Below, one piece after another: positions 56,326 through 64,000 of a DNA stretch of 64,000 nucleotides. Both the position numbers and the translations under genes were made by a program. The stretch is from Montifringilla adamsi. Its lineage: Eukaryota > Chordata > Aves > Passeriformes > Passeridae. Under the pieces are notes generated by a model, which worked only from the letters and a program-made list of their open reading frames with translations, made no database searches and was not told the origin of the DNA. Every line of letters begins with the position of its first letter. Positions within the stretch are counted from its first letter, which is position 1. The stretch spans positions 744,001 to 808,000 of the forward strand of contig JAGGNK010015447.1 of the NCBI GenBank assembly GCA_017590115.1, read 5' to 3'.

Positions 56326-56444
56326 CTGGGAATGAAGAAGAGGAGAAGCAACATGCTGTTTGAGGGGTTTTAGCAACAAGTGGGCATTATTGACTGCTAT
56401 TAAGGTGATAGTCTGCTGAAAGCTCTCTTTAAAAATATAAACTG

Positions 56445-56523
56445 TTGTATATAAATATACATTTGTATATTTATAAATTGTATATGTATATATTATATAC
56501 AATTGTATATAAATATACATTTG
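56445..56523. repeat. AT-rich region with 21-base direct repeat
   Basis: TTGTATATAAATATACATTT plus G occurs at 56445-56465 and 56503-56523 without mismatch, separated by 37 bases of TATA-rich sequence that can pair with itself. Confidence 0.9.
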
Positions 56524-57370
56524 GATTTTTATTCCAAACAGATTGACTGTAGGAAAGCCACTATCAGTGATATGGATTTTGTTCTGCTAAGGACGTCTCT
56601 ACGCTCAAGGACAGACTAAAGCCTGCAGAAGGCAGCTCCCACCTCCCTCACACTGCATGAACATGGTAGGAGTTGCTGCTGGTCAGCTACAGTCTACAGG
56701 AGGCAAAGCATGCCTGCACATCTTCTTACCACTTAAAAGTTGTCAATAAAATACAAAACATATTAGAGAGGTAAACAAACCCATCTGCTTTCCCTAATTG
56801 TAGAAAGTATTAGCACTCTTGATCCCAGCTAGCCTTGATTTTTCTCCTGTCCAAAACTAAATCTTGTGTGCAAAGAAGCTTAACATGCACCATCATTGTT
56901 TGGGCCCATCCTCTTTCTGGGTAAGATGTCCTGAAACATGCTCCTCTGTCCCAGGACAAGCAGCTCCTGGCCCAGGCTTAACAAAATTTGCATCAATTTT
57001 GCATAAAAGCAAAGCTGAACGAGTTGGTATGGCTGTGACTTCCCAGGAGATGCAAACCACCTCTCTGCTGCTCTTGCTCCATCCTTCTGAGAAGGAGGAT
57101 CCTCCCAGAGAGGGAATGTTTCCTCCATCCTCTTTTACCACCCATGACCCTGCTGGTTCCAGGACTATCTCTGGTTTCCTATTTTGGGCACCTGCTACTA
57201 AAAAAAAAAAAACTGTGACCCTTTTCTAAATTTTTTTTTAATTTTTTTAAACTCCATTATGGTGCCTGTGAGAATATCATCTGCCAGTGTTAATGCATTC
57301 CCAAGACCTTATGTAGAGGATAGACTGAAATACAAGCCTGGCTGTATCTGAAAACCAAAATAAACCAAAA

Positions 57371-57795
57371 GAAATCTGTAGCCACGTTTCTCTTCACAGA
57401 GAAACACAAGACACAACTTCCCAAGAATATTTCTGAGATTCACATTCTCTGAACCTCAGAGAGAGGAAAAACAATTCTTATCTCATTTGCTGCACCTGTG
57501 TTGTGCCAAAGTAGAATGCAATATGGAGACTGTTGACCTAAAGTGATGGTGTTTTGTTTCCTTGGCCTATCAAGGCCAAGCATGTGTGTGTCGGGACTGT
57601 GGGCTGACAGTCATGAGATGAGTGCCGTTGTGAGTAGAGCTGAGTGCTTGGCAGATTCAGTTTATATGTAATGTAATGTAATATAGTATAGAATAATATA
57701 GTATAATAAAGTAGTTCATTAGCCTTCTGATATCCATGGAGTCAGATGCATCATTTCTCCCTGCCACGAGGGTCACTGTGAATACTACAGAAATT
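57371..57795 (+). mobile_element. solo LTR (about 413 bp) with near-perfect 6-base target duplication
   Basis: The element runs from TGTAGCCACG at 57377 to ATACTACA ending at 57789, giving perfect 5-base inverted termini TGTAG/CTACA. Flanks are GAAATC (57371-57376) and GAAATT (57790-57795), one mismatch. An AATAAA signal lies at 57705-57710 after a TA-rich stretch. It has no coding interior. The element is antisense to VWF. Its family cannot be named from the sequence alone. Confidence 0.78.
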
Positions 57796-58587
57796 CTTCC
57801 CAAGTATACTATGGACTATTTAATAATATATACATGTATAGATAATAATGATTCCATTGAGCTCCCTGTTTAGTACAAACACAAGGAATATACAGACCAC
57901 TAAAACTCTTCCTAAACTATGGGATAGTCATGAAAACTGCACTGACAATGCTAAGGCAGAGGTATTAAGACCTGTAGACTTTTTTTTTTTTTAACTAGAA
58001 ATTAGGGGCTTTTAAAGGTAGCATGTATCAGGCCCACAGCAGATAGCAAAGGACTCCCAGGGAAAGGGGATAAAAGACACAAAATTTTCATCTATGCAGC
58101 CACAACTTGGAACAAGGAAAGAAATGCAGCAGTAAGAACACAACCCTTTAGCTTACCACATATTATAAACAGTAAAGCAGCAATGCAAGCCAGCCTGAGG
58201 AGAAACAAGGTGCCAGATTTCCCTTTTTTATGCAGTAAGGCAGCCTTTCCCTAACAGGTGTGTAACAGGAGCTGGGCTCTGCTCAGAAGCAGTGTTTCTC
58301 CAGCCCTGGATGCACATCCATGCCAGGATTCCTGCTGGCAGCTACCCCCAGGGGCTCCCTCACACACAGGCAAAGGTTTGAAGGTCAGGACAACAGTTGG
58401 CCCTAAAATACTGGTCACTTAATTTTCATTTCTCTCCTTCCATTATTTTTTTTTCTTCTTTCTTTCTTCTTACAGTGCTTGTAAATTTATACCTCTTATG
58501 CAGTTCTTTTACACAACATTTGCATTATGTGATTTTAATTCTTTGTTAGCTGTATTCTATGACTCACACTTCAAGTAAGTGAATGGT

Positions 58588-58985
58588 CTGGAGAGCCAGT
58601 CATGTGAGGAGCAGCTGAAGGGCTCAGCCTGAAAAAAGGGAGGATCAGGGGGGACCTTCTGGCTCTGCACAACTCCCTGACAGGAGAGGGAAGCCACGTA
58701 GGAATCAGGCTCTTACCTTGCTCCCAGGGAACAAGGGACAGGATGAGAAGAAATGGCCTCTACCACAGGAGGTTCAGGTTGAACACCAGGAAGAATTTCT
58801 TCATGGAGAGGATTGTCAAGCATTGGAACAGACTGCTGAGCAGGGTGGTGGAGTCACCACCCCTGTAACGGCTCAAGAAATGACCAAATGTGGCACTCAG
58901 TGCTCTGGTTTAGTTGACAAGGTGGTGATCTCTCAAAAGCTGGAGTCAATAATCCTAGATGTCTTTTCCAGCCTAAATACTTCAC
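58588..58985 (+). mobile_element. CR1 LINE fragment, diverged
   Basis: Sense landmarks: GTCATGTGAGGAGCAGCTGA, GGGACAGGATGAGAAGAAAT, GAACACCAGGAAGAATTTCT and CCAGCCTAAATACTTCAC. It is older than most copies. Antisense to VWF. Confidence 0.85.
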
Positions 58986-59524
58986 TTATTTGATGAGTGT
59001 TCAGGAAGAAAAATGGGGTGGGAGAAATATCCCTAGCACATCTGACCACTTTGGATAGAGGGAAGAGGAGCTGCCAACACCCCTGGCCTTTCCCACCTGA
59101 CACCTCCATTTCCTTCTGCTGAAGAACTTGAGAAGGGAGAAGAGGAAAGGCAGTGGAAGGGACAACACAACAGCCTAAAAAATAACCTGGGGTTTAAGTG
59201 GATAGGTGATGCTGTCAACATAATCTGGCACTGCAATCCCACCACACAGCGGGACTGCCCTCATCTCTTGCACAGCAGAGTTTTGATTTGCCTCCTGTCC
59301 TTTCTGTGGTCACCTCTTCTCCCTGGAAGCACCCAAGATTCTACAGAAACAACTAAACAACTCCCTCATAGGGCTCGTCAGAGCCGTACACCCAGAAGCC
59401 CTCCATGCAACCTGGGTGGGACACTGGCTAAAACAGTGGTTTTGTCTAAGACTTGCAGGAAATGTACTGAAAACAGAAGTTGTCACAAAACGTAATGAAA
59501 ACAAAGAATTTGGACAGAAGGGCT

Positions 59525-60097
59525 TCAAGAAGGGATGATGAGATGCCTGATACCTGATGAGGACCACAGTACAGATCCCAGCAGGTAAACTGGCTGCTCA
59601 AAAGCCAAGACCCCCAGGCAGCCATCTAGGGTGGAATCTCCTTTTAGCATGCAACATGGGTTCAGGAGGCAGATATTAAAGAAAACACAAATCACACCTG
59701 CTCCTAAACCCCAGACACAACACCCATGACCTTGCAGAGTCTTTGAGGAGAGGGCCACTCCCCCACCATCTGAGCAGCAGGCAGGGTCTCCAGGGGTGTC
59801 CTGCTGGACTATGCCTTTAGTGCTCCAATTGCTGCCCTCATGTGTGTCTCCCTTCAGAATGATTTTCAGATTGGTGATGGCCACTCTGCAGCAAAATCCT
59901 TGTTCACTATGATTATCTGAGCCTCCAATCACCAGTTCTTTCCGAAATCTGAAACTGGCACCAGCTTGTTTACTTTGACACTGATGGTCAGGCAAGCAAA
60001 GCATCAGGAATAACCACCTCATGCTCTGGGCATGAAGTGGGAAGCAGGAACCCAGGAACCCTGACCTCCTTCCCTGGACCTCCTGCAGATTTTCCAA
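59525..60097 (-). other. unexplained 190-codon open frame in VWF intron 5
   Basis: An ATG-initiated frame of 190 codons lies on the VWF coding strand. I recognise no domain in it. It has a cysteine-rich, hydrophobic part near GVICVFFNICLLNPCC. No flanking splice sites or repeat boundaries were identified. It is probably a chance frame in moderately GC-rich intronic sequence; it is listed because it is the longest intronic frame outside recognised repeats. Confidence 0.15.
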
Positions 60098-60279
60098 ATG
60101 GCCACAGGCCCATCAGATAACTCTCTCAGGTTCTGTTAACTCACCTATGAAAATAAGTGCAGAAATTTGATCAAAACACTACAGTCCTGTGAGTCTTAAT
60201 TGGTAAATAGCGTCTCAGTTGGTAAATAACCAACTTCCACATGTTGGTTATTTATCAAGCAATTGCGGGGGCGGGGGGG

Positions 60280-60337
60280 NNNNNNNNNNNNNNNNNNNNN
60301 NNNNNNNNNNNNNNNNNNNNNNNNNNNNNNNNNNNNN
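60280..60337. other. assembly gap (58 N) flanked by G runs
   Basis: The N run is preceded by GCGGGGGGG and followed by GGGGGAGAAGGGGGGGTGAGG. The true length is unknown. The flanks suggest a G-rich repeat that stopped sequencing. Confidence 0.99.
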
Positions 60338-61149
60338 GGGGGAGAAGGGGGGGTGAGGAATGAGGGTGGTTTTTTTGTTTGTTGTTTTGGGAGTTATTTT
60401 ACACAGTTTTACATTATTTCAGAGAGGCAAAACTATTGGTAAGGCTGCCCAAAAATTGCTTTATACTTTGCACCAAATTAATGATATGAAATAACAAAGT
60501 CACAAGCTATAAAATCTTTCCTGCCCTCTCCAGTTCAATGAATGTAAAATCAGAAATACTGAACATGAGAGGGAAAGAACCCCCTCCAGAACTCTACAGC
60601 CTAGTGATGCAGCCACACTCCTCACAACAGAAAGGTCTAACTTCAGTCCCAGACCCTGAATAAAGCACGTGGGCTGAAGGTGGCCAAATAGGTATCTGAG
60701 CATCTAGAAAGAACTCAGCTTCATTTTTCTGATAGGAGCAAAGGCTGGCAACCAGTTGGAAGTGCTTGCTGAGATCAGAAAGTAGAGCCTGATCAACTGG
60801 CAAGTCTTAGAAGCCTTCACAGAATGACCATAAAGGACCAGACCTTATCTGGCAAGAAAGTGCAGAGAGGAAACACTTCATTAGGGTATAGGAGAAAAAC
60901 AGACAAAAGACCAAACAAAAACCCTAGAAAGCTTCTGAGGAATTTCTTTTTATATTTTAGTTATGCTTAAAGTGCAAGAAAAAACTCTCAAGGTTTGGCT
61001 TGGTTTTGTTTCATATCCAATAAACAAGCAAGCCCATAGAAAAAAAAATCAATGTTTTTTGTCAGTCTGGACAGGACATGAGCACTTCTCCACAGGATGA
61101 GCTATTGTAGGAACCTTGTCACTGGCAGTGACTTAGCATCCCACCCTGT

Positions 61150-61372
61150 CTGAAGGACAGTGGGTCTGCAACTTTGGGAAAAGGTTCTTCCCCCATAAGG
61201 TGGTGGGGCACTGAACAGGCTCCCCTGGGAAATCATCACAGCCCCAAGGCTGCCAGAGCTCGAGACACATTTGGACAACACGGTCCATCGTTGGGGTGTC
61301 CTGTGCAGGGCCAGGACTTGCTGATCCTTTCAACTTGCTGGGTCCCTTTCAACTCAGGATATTCTATGAACT
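61150..61372 (+). mobile_element. CR1 LINE fragment (second 3' subtype)
   Basis: Sense landmarks: AAAAGGTTCTTCCCCCATAA, GGTGGTGGGGCACTGAACAG, GGGGTGTCCTGTGCAGGGCC and the 3' end AACTCAGGATATTCTATGAA. Antisense to VWF. Confidence 0.95.
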
Positions 61373-63944
61373 CCAAAACCTACTGGAGAGGCTTTTTGGG
61401 GGAGTTCAAGAACTAACACCTAAGGCCTTCAAAGCTCAGTCCCACCAGTGTTACTGGTGCAGAATGTCCATTTTATTCTCATCATCCAGAGCTCCAGACC
61501 TCAACAGCTGAGCATTCAAAGTATATACAGAAACAATGTGTGTTATTCTGTCATCAGACTCTCATCAGTTCTCCACTTCACACTAAAAACATAGCAAGGA
61601 GTCATAAGAGCACCATGACAACACCACATTTGAATAGATTATAGAACAGGAGTATAAATATATCAAGAGAAAAGCAATTACAGTGTTCACCAAATTTTAA
61701 ACACCCTTCTGTTCATGCCTCCTTTGTTAATTGCTGTAAGTGGTATTATCCACTCACAGAACAGGTGCTTTGCCTCTTCTTTCACCACCACCCTAAAAAC
61801 AATTCAGATGTAATCAATGAAGTTCTATATCATATTCCACTTTCTTAAGGGAAAAATCAGATTAACTGTGTTCTTAAACCACAATAATTTCTTTCCCTAA
61901 AATATGGAAAAATCATATTTTCATTTGTTGCCATTGCATGTTATTCTGAAGCTCAAAGATCTTAATGCATCTCTTACCAATAAAAATCCACCCCAGAAAT
62001 GTGATTTAGTAGAACTGAGGCCCCAGTCTGATAAATTCCAGATTTTAACAGGAAGTAATGGACACACCAACAGGACAGTTCAGCCTGCTGGCAACCTTAA
62101 CGTAACCCTTCACTGCCCTCAGATCACTAAGTCCTTACACAAGCTCACATCCTGGGATAGGCTGACCTTCAGGAGATCTAATCGGCCTGAAAGGAGAACA
62201 ACTAAAAACTTTAGTGAAAAGAAAAGGGTGAAATGCTTCACAGGCTCCCAAGAGGCTGCCTACTTTTTCTGTTTAAAAAAATATTACCTCTCCCAGCTGT
62301 TTGTGTTGCCCCCTACCTGGAAGCTAGATTCAACAGCGTATTACAAAGCAAACAAAAAAAGTGATCTGAATTATTCCATAACTGATTTGCTTGAAGTATG
62401 TTAAGAAACGCTCCAGTGAACCAGCAGAGCTGCCAAGGAGACAAACAGTGCATGGGTGTAGTGACGTCCTTCACTGATACAACAAATTCAAGCATAGTTC
62501 AGCCTAATTCCTTCTAAATTAGTTTAAATGAAAGGTCTTTTGTATCACTGGAAAAACTGGCAGAATTGCTGACACACAGTTCTATTCTTCAGGCTAAAAT
62601 CACAGATCTGCATATCCACACAGGTGGATAAACATGAGGAGATCCCTGACTTCTGTAAGAGAGACTGAAAACACATTTTCTCTGTCGCCTCTATTATTTT
62701 ACAGCTCCTCCAAGTAGAGACCTTGTCATGGATTTTATTACATTCCAAAATCTGTGGCTGTGAATGGACTGGTTTTTTTAAGAGGGAAAATACAGTCTCC
62801 AGCATGTAAAACAAATACAGTATGAAAAATATTTAAACATCAGCAGCAGAGGGGCCTTTTCTACATTTGAATAATGCAAAGCATTACATTCTCCTTTTTT
62901 GCTTCTGCTTTTTCTAAGGGCCTTACTACTACTTACTGTCTCAAGAAAAAGCCATAAACTTCCTATCTCATCTCATTCAGACATCAAGGGATCCAAACCC
63001 TGGCAAGCAGTTTTGTGACCAGAGTTTGTTCCTTATTATTTAAATTGCTGAAGGACAGATTAATCATTTTAACACACCATGAGATCTCTCTTTTTTCTGT
63101 ACACTGAAGTTATGCTTATGTATCCTGAGTGCCAGTAGGACACATCTCTGGAGCACTGCCAGGTTCCTTTCCAAGTTGCTTTGCCTCCCTTTCTATCTTC
63201 ACTATCATTTATTTTTAATACACAACTTCATGTTATCAATCTAATATATTATGTATTAACTAACTTCAAACCTCTCCTCTTCAGGTAAGCACTCAGAATT
63301 AAAAGACACTCTGAAATACCACAAATCAAGACCAATCCTTCAAAGTCTCATTCAGGGCTTTTCAGAAACAAAGGTGTACTGAGTCAGCAAAGGTGGTCTT
63401 GCCCCTCATTCTCACCAGGAACTGCTGTGATATAAGGTGTACCCCACATCCAACAGCCCTTATAGGTGGTGAAATGTCATTAAAAGGTAACCCCTTTATA
63501 GAACAGCATCCACACCAAACCTGCAAGCATCAGGAATTTAATCTTCTGCTGTTGCATCTGTCTATTCTTAAACAATCTTGGCTAATTCATGAAAAATTTG
63601 ATGTTGAATCAATGGGTATTTCACACAGCTTTTTTTATTGGGTCTTCCAGTTCTAGCCAGTCTCCCCACATGAATTAACCTGTAGCTCTATCTTTGCATT
63701 TGAAAGTTTCCAGGTTTCAAAACATGCTACGTTCAGATGCCTGGGCTTTCCTCAGGAGTGAAATATGACTGCCATTTTCTTTCAGGAGAAAGGAAGATGA
63801 AAGGACTTAGCTTTTCAACACACCAACTTGAGGTACCTGACAGGTTCTGTATAAACATTTTTGCTGGATCAGCAACATTTTTGTTGAATCAGGAAAAGCA
63901 TGCAGAGCATCCATTAACATACAATCAGTTAGTGGCAACCTTAC

Positions 63945-64000
63945 CTTCCCGAGTTCTGAAGTCATCCTCGAGGAATTTATTAAAATTGCCACACAACCCA
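63945..64000 (-). CDS. VWF: VWF exon 5, 3' part: D1 VWD domain
   Basis: The window ends inside this exon. The visible 56 bases encode GLCGNFNKFLEDDFRTRE plus one base, matching human D1 just after the first Cys of its CGLC box, which is cut by the window edge. The donor is GAAG/GTAAGG. The split codon with exon 6 gives Gly. The rest of D1 and the signal peptide lie to the right. Confidence 0.96.

Larger units (their letters stand above)
56326..63944 (-). other. VWF: VWF intron 5
   Basis: This 7.6 kb intron contains an AT-rich duplicated patch (56445-56523), a solo LTR (57377-57789), CR1 fragments at 58588-58985 and 61150-61372, a 58-N assembly gap and two unexplained open frames (59525-60097 minus, 61904-62404 plus). 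The part from 62410 to 63940 shows nothing recognisable. Confidence 0.85.
1..64000 (-). other. VWF: VWF gene, internal part (exon 28 to exon 5, minus strand)
   Basis: The whole window lies within one gene on the minus strand. Von Willebrand factor is a secreted multimeric glycoprotein that tethers platelets (thrombocytes in birds) to damaged vessel wall and carries factor VIII; its propeptide (D1-D2) drives multimer assembly in the Golgi. Twenty-four exon pieces were placed by protein similarity to human VWF and by AG/GT borders; all phases agree across every junction. The pieces give about 1,517 codons without a stop. Both ends of the gene are outside the window, so promoter, start codon and polyadenylation site cannot be described. 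Identity is certain because order, domain content, exon phases and nearly all exon lengths match VWF. Confidence 0.98.

Noticed and set aside
1..64000. CRISPR arrays, tRNA or rRNA genes, bacterial-type operons
   Set aside because: No spaced direct-repeat arrays or RNA gene signatures were seen, and the window is plainly a vertebrate intron-exon locus.
1..64000. A second gene or antisense gene inside VWF
   Set aside because: No set of plus-strand exons with consistent splice borders or a recognisable protein family was found.

Overview
The window is a stretch of a vertebrate nuclear genome, almost certainly a bird: many 5'-truncated CR1 (chicken repeat 1) LINE copies with the typical ATTCTATG-type 3' end, two retroviral solo LTRs, and one large intron-rich gene. 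That gene is von Willebrand factor (VWF), read on the minus strand. The window starts inside the intron after exon 28 and ends inside exon 5 (human exon numbering), so it carries exons 28 to 6 complete and the 3' end of exon 5. The promoter, signal peptide and exons 1-4 lie beyond the right edge. A3, D4, the C domains and the CK domain lie beyond the left edge.

Reading the minus strand from right to left, the exons encode the end of D1 (exons 5-9), D2 (10-17), the furin site R-I-K-R split over the exon 17/18 junction, D' (18-19), D3 (20 to the start of 28), and A1 plus A2 in the single large exon 28. All 24 exon pieces have AG/GT borders and join in one frame without a stop or frameshift, about 4,553 coding bases or 1,517 codons. 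Compared with the human exon lengths I know, 20 of the 23 complete exons are the same length; exon 22 is +3, exon 24 +6 (by my acceptor choice) and exon 28 -33. Residues known to matter in human VWF are kept: the CGLC boxes of D2 and D3, propeptide histidines equivalent to H395 and H460, D3 cysteines equivalent to C1099 and C1142, the A1 disulfide cysteines, the Tyr-Met ADAMTS13 bond and the vicinal Cys-Cys closing A2.

The rest is intronic. I recognise about 19 CR1 pieces in both orientations (one keeps reverse-transcriptase-like coding), two solo LTRs with target-site duplications (introns 8 and 5), microsatellites, short tandem duplications and one assembly gap of 58 N flanked by G runs. 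No second protein-coding gene, tRNA, rRNA or CRISPR array is supported, and I see no sign of a separate undescribed system.

The observations most worth checking are: (i) the exon 13 splice acceptor appears to sit at, or be supplied by, an antisense CR1 copy; (ii) the A2 domain lacks two side chains of the human calcium site and both human A2 N-glycan sequons while keeping the scissile bond; (iii) a GA/CT microsatellite forms the polypyrimidine tract of exon 7; (iv) the two solo LTRs. Comparisons with human VWF come from general knowledge of that protein, not from a search.
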